A DNA stretch of 64,000 bases from Gandjariella thermophila (lineage in GTDB: Bacteria > Actinomycetota > Actinomycetes > Mycobacteriales > Pseudonocardiaceae). Under the pieces are notes generated by a model. The model worked only from the letters and a program-made list of their open reading frames with translations, had not been told where the DNA came from and did no database searches. Below, piece after piece: positions 53,548 through 62,711 of the stretch. A program made the position numbers and the translations under genes. The stretch's first letter is position 1; every line of letters begins with the position of its first letter. The DNA is taken from positions 1 through 64,000 of the forward strand of contig NZ_BJFL01000017.1 in NCBI RefSeq assembly GCF_005405885.1. Direction: 5' to 3'.

Positions 53548-54411
53548 ATGGCGCAGGAGCCCGAGCAGGAGGCCGCCCCGCCGGGAGTGGACCTCGAACG
53601 TCCCAGCGTGGCGAGGGTCTACGACTGGTATCTCGGCGGCACCGCCAACTGGGCCATCGATCGGGAGTTCGGCAAGAAGGTCCTTTCCGTGTTTCCGGCC
53701 GGGCTGTACTGCGCCCGAGCCAATCGCGCCTTCCTGCACCGTGCGGTGCGGCATCTCGTGCGGCGGGGTGTCCGGCAGTTCGTCGACATCGGTTCCGGTG
53801 TGCCCACGATGGGCAACGTGCATCAGGTGGCCGACGAGGTCGCGCCCGATTCCCGGGTCGTCTACGCCGACTACGAACCCGTCGCCGTGGCCCACTCGCA
53901 GGTTCTGCTGGAGCAGCACGGCGACCCCAGCCGGCACGCGGTCATCAACGCCGACCTGCGCGATCCCGACCGGCTGTGGGAACTGGCCGCCGACACCGGC
54001 GTGGTCGACCTCGACGAACCGCTGGCCCTGCTGGTGACGGCGGTGTTGCACATCCAGCAGCCCGGCCCGGACGGCGAGGACATCGGTCCCCGGGCCATCG
54101 CGCGGTACCGGGACCTGCTGCCCTCCGGCTCCTACCTGGTGCTCTCGCAGATCACCGACGAGGGACTGCCGGAGAGCATCGCGAAGCAGCTGGGCGAAAT
54201 CATCCGGCTGTACGACAGCAACGTCACCAAGCACGTGCTGCGATCGCACGCCGAGTTCCGCGCGCTGTTCGGCGACTTCGAACTCCTGGACCCGGGCGTC
54301 ACCTGGACGGCCTCCTGGCATCCGGAGGAGACCGGCCCGAACACCCCGATCGTCGACTTCGCCAGCCCCAACGAGTCCGCGATGCTGGCCGGGGTCGCAC
54401 GCAAACCCTGA
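53548..54411 (+). CDS. DUF574 SAM-dependent methyltransferase-like protein
   Basis: 287 residues. Family hallmarks: PSVARVYDWYLGGTANWAID, RANRAFLHRAVRHLVRRGVR, QFVDIGSGVPTMGNVHQVAD (SAM site), RVVYADYEPVAVAHSQVLLE, and LLVTAVLHI. This family is highly expanded in actinomycetes and its substrates are not known. GGGGAGGGCGAG precedes the ATG. Monocistronic, read away from the sugar operon. Confidence 0.93.
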   Translation: MAQEPEQEAAPPGVDLERPSVARVYDWYLGGTANWAIDREFGKKVLSVFPAGLYCARANRAFLHRAVRHLVRRGVRQFVDIGSGVPTMGNVHQVADEVAPDSRVVYADYEPVAVAHSQVLLEQHGDPSRHAVINADLRDPDRLWELAADTGVVDLDEPLALLVTAVLHIQQPGPDGEDIGPRAIARYRDLLPSGSYLVLSQITDEGLPESIAKQLGEIIRLYDSNVTKHVLRSHAEFRALFGDFELLDPGVTWTASWHPEETGPNTPIVDFASPNESAMLAGVARKP

Positions 54412-54483
54412 CGTTGCGGCTGCCCGGCCACCGCCGCCTGCGCGCACATATTTCGATCGCGTATCGATCCGAGGCGACGTCGG

Positions 54484-56853
54484 GTGACCGCGGTCACGGA
54501 TGTCCGCCACGTGGCGATGAGTGCGGTTGTGACGATCTCAGCGCTTTCGTTCCCGCTGGTCGAGCGCGCCGACAGGCTAGGGGTACTGGACGGCCGCAGC
54601 GCCTTCGTGGTGGCGCCGACCGCGACAGGCAAGTCCCACATCGGCCACGAGGCCATCCGCCGGGCGCTGCGCGGTGGTGGCGGGGACGAGCTGCATGCCT
54701 ACCTGGTGCCGTACCGGGCGCTCGCGAGGGAGATCTACGACGGCTTCCTGCGCATGCTCGACGGCAGCCACGTCCGGGCGCGGCTGCTCACCGGCGACCA
54801 CCGCGATCCGCTGCGACCCGACCAGGCCGACCTGGTGGTGGCGACCTACGAGAGCTTCGCGGCGCTGGTCCGCAGCCAGCCCGTGCGGCCGGGAATCGTC
54901 GTCGCCGACGAGGTGCACCTGCTCGCCGACGAGCAACGCGGGCCGCTGGTGGAGGGCCTGCTCGCCCAGTTGCTGACCGACCACGGGGCGCGCGGCCTGC
55001 TCGCGCTGTCCGCGGTGGTGGACAACGCCGACGAGCTCGCCGAATGGCTCGGGGTGCCGGTGGTGCGGGGCACGGTGGCGGACCGGCCGGTCGGGCTGCA
55101 ACTGGGCGACCGCGTGGTCGACGATCTCGACGACGCCGTGCTGAACCTGCTGCGGGACTGCCCGGATCAGGCGCTGGTGTTCTGCAGTTCGCGACCGGGT
55201 GCGGAACGCACCGCCGCGCTGCTCGCCGACCGGCTCGGGTTGCCGGCGCGCACGATGCCGGCGCTCGAGGAGGAGTCCGATCCCGTGCTGGACCTGCTGC
55301 CACGCGGCGTCGCCTACCACCACGCGGGCCTGCCCGGGCCGGTGCGCCAGCATGTCGAGCGGTTATACCGCGACGGGACGATCCGGGTGATCGCCTGCAC
55401 GCCCACGCTGGCGGCCGGAGTGAACCTGCCGTCCGGGGCCGTGGTGGTGCGCGACGTGTTCCGGCGGGAGGCCGTACGTGGCCGGTACCGGCCGGTGCTG
55501 CTGCCCACCGGCGAGGTGCTGAACATGCTGGGCCGGGCGGGCCGGCCAGGGCAGGTCACGGGCGGGCGCGCCACCGTGCTCGTGGAGCGGGCGCACGTCG
55601 CGGAGGTCGGGAACCTGCTCACCGCCATCCGGGCCGGCCGGGGCGGCCGCGTGGACAGCCGGCTGACCGCCAGGTTCGAGAGTCTGATGCGGTTCGTCCT
55701 GGCGGTGGTCGTCGCCCGCGGGGAGACCACGCGCGACGACATCGTCGGCACGTTCCGGCGCACGCTGGCGCACCACAGCGACCCGGCCGAGGTGTCGTTC
55801 GACCGCACCCTGCGCGACGACCTGATGGAGGACCTGCGGGCCTACGAGCGCGCCCGCCGGGACGGTGTGCACATGGTCGACCACCAGCTCACCGCCGAGG
55901 GCGTCGATGCCGTGGTGGACTCGAAGGGCCGCCAGTACGACGTGCGACTCCGCATCACCGGGTGCCGCTGCGACTGCCCCGCCGGCAGCCGGTACTACCG
56001 GGAACAGGTCTGCAAGCACCAGGCCCTGGTGGTGCACGAGTTGCTGTTCGGCGAGCACGTGGACGCCGAGTCCCGGGCACGGGCGCTGTACCTGTGCGGC
56101 CACGTGTTCGGCGGGGTGCTCGACATTGGCACGCGGCTGGCCGAGGCGCTCCACCTGCTGGTGCGGTGGGAACTGGTGGAGCAGATCCCCGGAGGGTGGC
56201 GGGCCACCGGGCTCGGCGAGGTCGCCTCGGCCTCCGGTTTCGACCTGTTGCTGGTGCACCAGGTGGCCGAGCGGCTGCGTCACACCGGCAGCGCTGATCA
56301 CCGCGAGATCGCGCGATGGGCGGTGGCGGATCTGTACGCCGATGCGAAGCAGCGCGACCGCTGGACCACCGCGATCGAGCGCTGGCTCGCCGAGGAGAAC
56401 CTGCGCGAGGGCGGCCTGCCGACGAGGTATCGCGGTGACTTCGAGCAGGGCGTGGACCGGCTGGCCCAGGTGTGCCGGCTGTACGAGCAGGCCGCCCGGC
56501 GGCTGGGACGCGAGCAACTTGCCGCGGCCGCCCGGGACGCGGCGGGCGCGGTGTGCTACGGCGTGGCCCCCGAACTCGTGCCGCTGATGGCGCTGAACTT
56601 CCCGCAACTGCGCCGGGCCCGCGCCCGCTACCTCCATGACCGGGGCGTGCGCGACCTCACCGGCCTGGCGAATGCCGATCCGGCCGCGCTCGCCGACCCG
56701 CGGCGGGTCCCGCTGGCCTACCTCACCGACTGGGTGGACCGCGCGCGACAACTGCACGCCGCCCGGGCGGTGGCCGTCGCGGACCGGGACGAGCACCCCG
56801 CCGAGTTCGACGAGCTGGTCGCCCGATTCCGGGTCGACCCCGCGGCGCTGTGA
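54484..56853 (+). CDS. DEAD/DEAH-box helicase (Ski2/Hel308-like) with SWIM zinc finger and TTA codon
   Basis: 789 residues. SF2 motifs: AFVVAPTATGKSHIGHEAI (Walker A), VVADEVHLLAD (DEVH box), LSAVV (motif III position), ALVFCSSRPGAERTAALLAD (IV), VIACTPTLAAGVNLPSGAVV (V) and GRAGRPG (VI). A SWIM-type zinc finger CRCDCPAGSRYYREQVCKH sits at about 500-520, which is unusual in Hel308-like enzymes. The C-terminal 250 residues are helical. Leu294 is TTA. GTG with GAGG nine bases upstream; an ATG 11 codons later is an alternative. Its stop overlaps the nuclease-helicase start (GTGA), so the two form one functional unit. Confidence 0.9.
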   Translation: MTAVTDVRHVAMSAVVTISALSFPLVERADRLGVLDGRSAFVVAPTATGKSHIGHEAIRRALRGGGGDELHAYLVPYRALAREIYDGFLRMLDGSHVRARLLTGDHRDPLRPDQADLVVATYESFAALVRSQPVRPGIVVADEVHLLADEQRGPLVEGLLAQLLTDHGARGLLALSAVVDNADELAEWLGVPVVRGTVADRPVGLQLGDRVVDDLDDAVLNLLRDCPDQALVFCSSRPGAERTAALLADRLGLPARTMPALEEESDPVLDLLPRGVAYHHAGLPGPVRQHVERLYRDGTIRVIACTPTLAAGVNLPSGAVVVRDVFRREAVRGRYRPVLLPTGEVLNMLGRAGRPGQVTGGRATVLVERAHVAEVGNLLTAIRAGRGGRVDSRLTARFESLMRFVLAVVVARGETTRDDIVGTFRRTLAHHSDPAEVSFDRTLRDDLMEDLRAYERARRDGVHMVDHQLTAEGVDAVVDSKGRQYDVRLRITGCRCDCPAGSRYYREQVCKHQALVVHELLFGEHVDAESRARALYLCGHVFGGVLDIGTRLAEALHLLVRWELVEQIPGGWRATGLGEVASASGFDLLLVHQVAERLRHTGSADHREIARWAVADLYADAKQRDRWTTAIERWLAEENLREGGLPTRYRGDFEQGVDRLAQVCRLYEQAARRLGREQLAAAARDAAGAVCYGVAPELVPLMALNFPQLRRARARYLHDRGVRDLTGLANADPAALADPRRVPLAYLTDWVDRARQLHAARAVAVADRDEHPAEFDELVARFRVDPAAL

Positions 56854-59639
56854 TCACCCTCGACCCGGATCAGCGGCGTGCGGTCGATAACCCTGCCGCG
56901 CGGTTGAAGATCCTCGCCTGCGCCGGTTCCGGGAAGACCGAGGTGCTGGCGCGGCGCGCGGTGCGGCTGCTGCACGCGGGCGCCGAGCCGGAGCGGATGG
57001 TGGCGTTCACCTTCACCGAGAAGGCGGCCGGCGAGCTGCGGGACCGCATCGAGAGGCGCGCCGCCGAGGACGACCCAACGCGGTTCGGTGAGCTGCCGCC
57101 CACCAGCCGGGGCATGTTCGTCGGCACCATGCACGGGTGGGCGTTGCAGGAACTGCAGTCGCTCGGCGGCCGGTACGAGCAGGTCGAGGCGCTGACCGAG
57201 GCCCGGGAGTGGGCGCTGCTGTACCGGATGGCTCGCCGGCTGGGCATCGTCGAGCTGCAGGCGCGCACCGCCAAGGTGGCCACCGCGCCCGCGGTGACCG
57301 CGTTCCTGCGCGGCGCGGAGGTGGTACACAACGAGCGCATCGACCCGGAGCGGCTGCGTGCCGAGGCGCCGGATTTCGCCGCCGCGCTGGACCGCTACGA
57401 GTGGCTGCTCAACGAGATGCGGCTGCTGCCCTTCCGGCTGATGATCGCCCGCGCGGTGGACGAGCTTGCCGAGGGTGGGCGGCTGGCCGAGCGGTTGCGG
57501 ATCGACCACGTGCTGGTGGACGAGTACCAGGACCTGAACCCGGCCCAGGACGCCGTGGTGCGGCGGCTGGCCGCGCTCGGCGCGACCGTCACCGTGGTCG
57601 GCGACGACGACCAGGCGATCTACCAGTGGCGCGGCGGGCACGTCGAGCTGTTGACCGGGATGGCCGAGCGGCATCCGGAGACCGCGGAGGTCACGCTGGG
57701 CAACAACCGCCGGTGCCGCCCGGAGATCGTCGCACTGGCCGCGCGCGTCGTCGACCGACTCGGCGACCGGCAGGCCAAGGTACTGGCCGCCACACGTGGG
57801 CCCGCCCGGCCGGGCGCGGTCGAGGTGATGTTCGCCCGTGACCCGGAGCAGGAGGCGGCGGCGATCGCGGACCGCATCGAGGGGCTGCGGGCGGCCGGGC
57901 ACCGGCTGGGCGACATCGCGGTGCTCTACCGCTCGGTGCGCACGTCGGCCCGGCCGCTGGTCGACGAGCTGCGGCGGCGTGGTGTCGACATCACCGTGGC
58001 GGGCCGGACGTCGCTGCTGGCGCACCCGGAGATGGCGCTACTCGCCCGGATCCTCGTGTACTGGGCCGGCGGGACCTGGTACCCCCAGCCGGAACCCACC
58101 GCGGAGATCGTCACCCGGGACGGTCTCGCGGCAGAGATCGCCGCGGTGAGCCGGGTCGACCCGGGCGGCGCGCTGGACGCGATCGACCGGCTCGGCGCGC
58201 GGGTGCGACGGGACGGGGTGCCGGACAGTGTGCCGGTGCTCCACGAGTTGCTGGCCGTGCTCGGCCTCCCCCACGACGAGCGGCAGGAGCCCGGGCTCGG
58301 CCGGATGTCGGAGTTGCTCACCGACTTCGACCACGCGGTGCGGCGGGCCGCGCCGGCCGCGCTGTATGTGGCGGGGCCGGCGGCCGACGAGGCGGCCGAG
58401 GACGAGGCACTGTCCCAACCGAACAGCGCAACCCGCCGGGTGGTCGGCCGCACCCACGGCGAGGTCTACCTGACCCGGCTGCGTGCGTATCTGGAGCATG
58501 TCGCCGGCAGCGCCGCCGAGGAGACACCGGCGACCGACGCGACGGGTGACCGGGCGGTGCAGATCATGACCGTGCACCAGGCGAAGGGCCTGGAGTTCCC
58601 GGTGGTGTTCGTGCCCGGCCTGGTGGAGGGACGCTTTCCCTCGGCGCTGCTGGGCAGGCCGCAGCCCTGGCTGATCCCGGAAACGCTGTTCGACCGGGAC
58701 AGGTACGAGGGGCGCGAGGCCGACGAGGCGCGGCTGCTCTACGTCGCCCTCACCCGCGCACGTGAGCTGGTCGTGCTCAGCTCGTTCACGCACCACCGGA
58801 CCCGGCCCGCGCGACCGTCCCGGTTCCTCGCCCGCGACCTCGCCCCGGCGCTGGCCGGCGCCCTGCCCTACGGCACCGCCCGACCGCCGTGCGGCGACTC
58901 CGCCGCCGCGCCCCCGCCGCTGGCTGTCGCATTCTCCGACCTGATGACCTACCGGGCCTGCGGCCACCGGTACTGGCTGCGGCGCGGGTGCGGGTTTCAG
59001 CCGCCGATCGCGCCCGAACTCGGCTTCGGCCGGGTGCTTCACCACGTGATCGCCGAGCTGGCGCGTGCCGCGCCCGAGACAGGTGTGCCGGACGAGCGGG
59101 CGCTCGCGGCGACACTGGAGAGCGCCTGGTACCTGCCGTTCGCCGGGCCGGTGCCGGCCGCCCGCCTGCACGCCGCCGCATGGCGCCGGCTGCGCGGCTA
59201 CCTTGCCGCGCACGGCGCCGAACTTGTCGGCACGGTGGAACCGGAGGCCCGGTTCGAGGTTCCCATCGGCTCCGCACGCGTCCGCGGCAGGGTGGACCTG
59301 GTGCTGCGACACCCGGGCGGCGAACCGGACGAGGTGGACCTCGTCGACTTCAAGACCACCGCGAACCGCCCGCCGGCCGACATCCATCAGGAACAGTTGC
59401 GGCTGTACGCCGCGGCACTGCGCCGGCTCGGCTACCGGCCGGTGCGCCTGGCCATCCACGACCTCGACCGCAACGAACGCGTCGAGGTCGACAACGCGCC
59501 CGCCGCGTCCGCCGCCTTCCGCGACCGCCTCGCGGGCTGGGTCGACGGCATCCGCGACCGCCAGTTCGCGCCGGACACCACGGCGTGCCACGACTGCGAT
59601 TTCCGCCGCTTCTGTCGCCACGCCCGCCGCCAGCACTGA
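56850..59639 (+). CDS. UvrD-like helicase fused to PD-(D/E)XK nuclease
   Basis: 929 residues. SF1 motifs: ILACAGSGKTEVL (Walker A, 22-34), VAFTFTEKAAGELRDRI (Ia), HVLVDEYQDLNPAQ (II), VVGDDDQAIYQWRGG (III), IMTVHQAKGLEFPVVFVPG (V) and EARLLYVALTRAR (VI). The last 250 residues are a RecB/Cas4-like nuclease: FSDLMTYRACGHRYWLRRGC, RVRGRVDLVL, DEVDLVDFKTT (the D...D.K catalytic trio), QLRLYAAAL. A Cys near 710 and CHDCDFRRFC at the end could hold an iron-sulfur cluster, as in AddB and Cas4. It is coupled to the SWIM helicase. The pair could process DNA ends in repair or in phage defence. Confidence 0.92.
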   Translation: MITLDPDQRRAVDNPAARLKILACAGSGKTEVLARRAVRLLHAGAEPERMVAFTFTEKAAGELRDRIERRAAEDDPTRFGELPPTSRGMFVGTMHGWALQELQSLGGRYEQVEALTEAREWALLYRMARRLGIVELQARTAKVATAPAVTAFLRGAEVVHNERIDPERLRAEAPDFAAALDRYEWLLNEMRLLPFRLMIARAVDELAEGGRLAERLRIDHVLVDEYQDLNPAQDAVVRRLAALGATVTVVGDDDQAIYQWRGGHVELLTGMAERHPETAEVTLGNNRRCRPEIVALAARVVDRLGDRQAKVLAATRGPARPGAVEVMFARDPEQEAAAIADRIEGLRAAGHRLGDIAVLYRSVRTSARPLVDELRRRGVDITVAGRTSLLAHPEMALLARILVYWAGGTWYPQPEPTAEIVTRDGLAAEIAAVSRVDPGGALDAIDRLGARVRRDGVPDSVPVLHELLAVLGLPHDERQEPGLGRMSELLTDFDHAVRRAAPAALYVAGPAADEAAEDEALSQPNSATRRVVGRTHGEVYLTRLRAYLEHVAGSAAEETPATDATGDRAVQIMTVHQAKGLEFPVVFVPGLVEGRFPSALLGRPQPWLIPETLFDRDRYEGREADEARLLYVALTRARELVVLSSFTHHRTRPARPSRFLARDLAPALAGALPYGTARPPCGDSAAAPPPLAVAFSDLMTYRACGHRYWLRRGCGFQPPIAPELGFGRVLHHVIAELARAAPETGVPDERALAATLESAWYLPFAGPVPAARLHAAAWRRLRGYLAAHGAELVGTVEPEARFEVPIGSARVRGRVDLVLRHPGGEPDEVDLVDFKTTANRPPADIHQEQLRLYAAALRRLGYRPVRLAIHDLDRNERVEVDNAPAASAAFRDRLAGWVDGIRDRQFAPDTTACHDCDFRRFCRHARRQH

Positions 59640-59719
59640 TCGGACGGCACAACCGCGCGCTGTCGTGCCGCTGCCGGCGCGGGACTGAACCGGCCGCGGC
59701 ACGCTGAGCCGAGAGGCGG

Positions 59720-59753
59720 CGGTGGGCCCCGGCGTGCTCGCCGGGGCCCACCG
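59720..59753. terminator. Bidirectional terminator between nuclease-helicase and phosphoesterase
   Basis: A perfect 15-bp stem CGGTGGGCCCCGGCG / CGCCGGGGCCCACCG with loop TGCT, between convergent genes. Confidence 0.85.
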
Positions 59754-59763
59754 TCATGCCGGT

Positions 59764-62307
59764 TCAGTGACCGTCGTCGTCCGGGTCGCCGGCCGGCGGG
59801 TTGGGCGGGGCGCCGGCCGCGTGCACGGGTGCCGGCATCGGGCTGCCGGCGCCCCTGACGCTCTGCCAGATCGCCTGGTTCGACACCTGCTCGTCGATCT
59901 GGTCCTCCCGCGTGTAGTCCTGCGCCGCGGACTGCGCGGCCATCGGAGCGTTGGCGCCGTTGACGCTGGTCAGGATGTCCTGCGCCGGCTTCACCGCGGT
60001 GTAGGGCGTGAGGTTGGGCTTGCCGGTGAAGGAGTTGAACATCGGGGTGGCGGTCGCGTCGAACTGGGTCATCGGGCCGATGCCGGCGATCAGTTCGATG
60101 GTGCGCAGCATCGACGCGGTGGAGTACTGCGTGGAGTCCACCTTGCCGGTCTGCGTGTACGGGCTGATCACCTGGGCGATGGTGCGGTGGGCGTCCACGT
60201 GGTCGGGCCCGGCCTGGGCGTCGTCCTCCACGACGAAGATCGCCGTGGACGCCCAGTCCCTGGAGTGGGACACGCTGTCCACCAGCCGGCCGAGGGCGTA
60301 GTCGTTGTCGGCGACGTAGGCCTTCGGCGTGGGGTAGCCGGGCGTGGTGTTCTGCGTGTGGTCGTTGCCCAGCCGCAGGAACTCCACCGCGGGCAGGTTG
60401 CCCTTGGCCTCGTACTGCTGGAACTCACGCTGCCACTCGTCGATGCGGGTGTTGCAGGCGGTCCTCGGGGTGAAGGTGCCCGAGGAGTCGGGACACTTCA
60501 GGTCCCACCCGTAGAAGTTCGGGTCGGTGTTGGCCACCAGGCGCGGGTCCGGCCCCGACGGGCCCGGGTTGAACACGTTGTCGCTCTCGTAGAAGCCGTA
60601 GTTGCGGAAGGCGATGTTCTTGTCCGCCAACCGGTCCCAGATGTAGGAGTCCTTCGGGTCGCGGTTCATCGCCGTGGTGAAGTTGCCGCCCTCGTAGTCG
60701 TACGGGTGATTGCGGCCGGAGTAGTTGCCCACCCAGGTCTGCTCGACGTACGGGTTGGAGTTCGCGCCCACGGACCAGTTCCAGCCCTGCGCGCTCACCT
60801 CGGCATTGGCGTAGAAGTTGTCCAGCGTGACGAACTTCCGTTGCAGCGCACGGGAGTTGGGCGCGGAGTCGTCGCCGAAGAGGTTCAGCGACGGGTCGCC
60901 GTTGCCCTTGCCCAGGCTGCCGAACTCCTGGTCGAAGGTCCGGTTCTCCTTGACCACGTAGATCACGTGCTTGATCGGCGACGGCTCGCCGACGCGCGCC
61001 GGTACCGGGTTGTTCGGCGCGGCGCTGCGCACCTTGTCCCGCTCGTCGAAGCCGTCGTTGGCCACCACCTGCTGGGAGTACTTCGCGAGTTGCGCCGCGT
61101 CCGGTGTCGGAATCGACGACAGGCTGCCGGCGATCATCGTGCCGACGTACTGCGCCTCGAACCCGGGCGTGCCACTGCGCTGGTTGTCCGTGTAGGGGTT
61201 GGGGCCGTTCGGGTTGGGGCCGGCGCCCAGTCCCTTGGCGTTGACCACGAACAGCGTCCGGCCGTCGGCGGAGGGGGTGACCGCGGTCGGGTACCACGCG
61301 GTGGGGATCATGCCGCGGATGTGCCCGGTGTGCGCGTCCACCACGTCCACGTCGTTGTTGCCGGAGTTGGCCACGTACAACGTGCCGGCGTCGGCGGACA
61401 GCGCCAGGCCGTCGGGGTTGGAGCCGACCGGTGCGCCCTGGTACGGGGACAGGTCGATGGTGGACCGGGGTGCGGCCGCACCGGCGGGCACGACGCTGAC
61501 CGAGTCGCTCTCGCTGTTGGCCACGTACACCGTGCCGGCGTGCGGATCGACCGCCATCCGGTTGGGGTGCGTGCCCACGGTGACCGTGCGCGCCACGGTC
61601 GGCAGCGGCCCGGAGATGTCCAGCACGCTGACCGTGTTCGCGCCCTGGTTGCTCACGTAGGCGGTGCGCCCGTCGGGGGAAAGGGCGACGCCGTACGGGT
61701 TGTGGCCCACGCCGACGGTGTCGACGCGCCGGGTGGCCAGGTCCACGACCGAGGCGGAGTCGCTCATCTGGTCGGCGACCACGAGCCGCTTGCCGTCCGG
61801 CGTCACGGCCAGCCCCGCCGGGTAGAGGTTGACCACCTGGCCGGCGGGGTTCTTCGTGGGCAGCGCGATCGGCGGGTCCTCGGTGAGGTGGTGCTGCCCG
61901 TCGACGCTGTAGGCGTGGATGGTGTTGGCGCCGCCGGAACTGGCGTAGGCGTGCCGGCCGTCGGGGCTGAACGCGACGCCCGCGTACAGGCCGTCCGGCT
62001 TCTTGTACGGGATGGTCTGCACCACCGCGTGGCTGGCCGGGTCGATGGCCTGCACCGACTCGTGCGTCGCATCGCCGGCGTTGAGCACCAGCAGGAGCTT
62101 GCCGTCCGGGCTCAACGCCGACGCCGTCGGCAGCGACCCCAGTGCGGTCTGCGCTCCGGCCGGCGTCACCCGCCAGCCCGCCGGCGTGACGCCGGTTCCG
62201 TCGCCCTGCGGTCCGGCGTGCAGGGCGGTGTTCACCGCGTACGCGGTGCCCGCGCCCACCACCAGCACCGCCGCGGCGGTGACCCCGACGCGTACGAGCC
62301 TTCTCAT
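59764..62307 (-). CDS. Secreted YVTN beta-propeller / phosphoesterase-family protein
   Basis: 847 residues. A signal peptide (RRLVRVGVTAAAVLVVGAGT, cut near VNTA) precedes a seven-blade YVTN-type propeller (about 45-370: SPDGKLLLVLNAGD, SPDGRTAYVSNQGANTVSVL, GTVYVANSESDSVSVVPAG, GTLYVANSGNNDVDVVDAHTG). A phosphoesterase/alkaline-phosphatase-superfamily domain follows (HVIYVVKENRTFDQEFGSLG, LRLGNDHTQNTTPGY, FVVEDDAQAGPDHVDAHRTI). Family members are exported phospholipase C-like or phosphatase enzymes. GGAG eight bases before ATG. Convergent with the nuclease-helicase. Confidence 0.9.
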   Translation of the reverse strand: MRRLVRVGVTAAAVLVVGAGTAYAVNTALHAGPQGDGTGVTPAGWRVTPAGAQTALGSLPTASALSPDGKLLLVLNAGDATHESVQAIDPASHAVVQTIPYKKPDGLYAGVAFSPDGRHAYASSGGANTIHAYSVDGQHHLTEDPPIALPTKNPAGQVVNLYPAGLAVTPDGKRLVVADQMSDSASVVDLATRRVDTVGVGHNPYGVALSPDGRTAYVSNQGANTVSVLDISGPLPTVARTVTVGTHPNRMAVDPHAGTVYVANSESDSVSVVPAGAAAPRSTIDLSPYQGAPVGSNPDGLALSADAGTLYVANSGNNDVDVVDAHTGHIRGMIPTAWYPTAVTPSADGRTLFVVNAKGLGAGPNPNGPNPYTDNQRSGTPGFEAQYVGTMIAGSLSSIPTPDAAQLAKYSQQVVANDGFDERDKVRSAAPNNPVPARVGEPSPIKHVIYVVKENRTFDQEFGSLGKGNGDPSLNLFGDDSAPNSRALQRKFVTLDNFYANAEVSAQGWNWSVGANSNPYVEQTWVGNYSGRNHPYDYEGGNFTTAMNRDPKDSYIWDRLADKNIAFRNYGFYESDNVFNPGPSGPDPRLVANTDPNFYGWDLKCPDSSGTFTPRTACNTRIDEWQREFQQYEAKGNLPAVEFLRLGNDHTQNTTPGYPTPKAYVADNDYALGRLVDSVSHSRDWASTAIFVVEDDAQAGPDHVDAHRTIAQVISPYTQTGKVDSTQYSTASMLRTIELIAGIGPMTQFDATATPMFNSFTGKPNLTPYTAVKPAQDILTSVNGANAPMAAQSAAQDYTREDQIDEQVSNQAIWQSVRGAGSPMPAPVHAAGAPPNPPAGDPDDDGH

Positions 62308-62711
62308 CCTCGCCACTCCAGTCTTCCGTCGGTGCCTGTCCGCGAGCCCGCCCGGGCGCGTTCCCATGCTCGTCATCGCAGGCCGGTCGAGTTGCCGGAC
62401 AGGCTGTCAGTACCAGCCGCGCACCGAGATTCCCGCGGTTGGACTTCGGTACGGACGAGCACACAATCATCGCGAATCAACCTGGGGTCGACAATCATCC
62501 GAACGGCGAGTGACAGCACCGTGCGGAATCATCTGCTTACTGCCCCGGTAATGAACCGTCATACCCTCGGTAAAGAATGGCGGCGCGACGCCCGGAACAC
62601 ACCCCGAACCGACCAGGACAGGGAGTATTCACCCGCCACCACGCGCTACCGCGGGTAGATTTCCGCGGCAACCCGGGCGAACAGGTCCTCGTCGGTCAAA
62701 TCGCCCATCGC
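62308..62711. other. Gene-poor stretch upstream of the phosphoesterase
   Basis: 404 bases, AT-richer than average, with the promoter of the phosphoesterase presumably inside. AATCATC occurs three times (62465, 62493, 62527), twice as ACAATCATC. Spacing of 28 and 34 bases does not fit a known box. A 20-codon frame on the minus strand (62646-62708) lies just behind the PucR-type gene and cannot be judged. Confidence 0.4.

Noticed and set aside
62465-62533. Three AATCATC copies as a phosphate (PHO) box upstream of the phosphoesterase
   Set aside because: Sequence and spacing do not match the 11-base direct-repeat units of known PHO boxes.
62646-62708. 20-codon frame (MGDLTDEDLFARV...) just behind the PucR-type gene
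   Set aside because: Too short to judge, no clear ribosome binding site, no partner genes.
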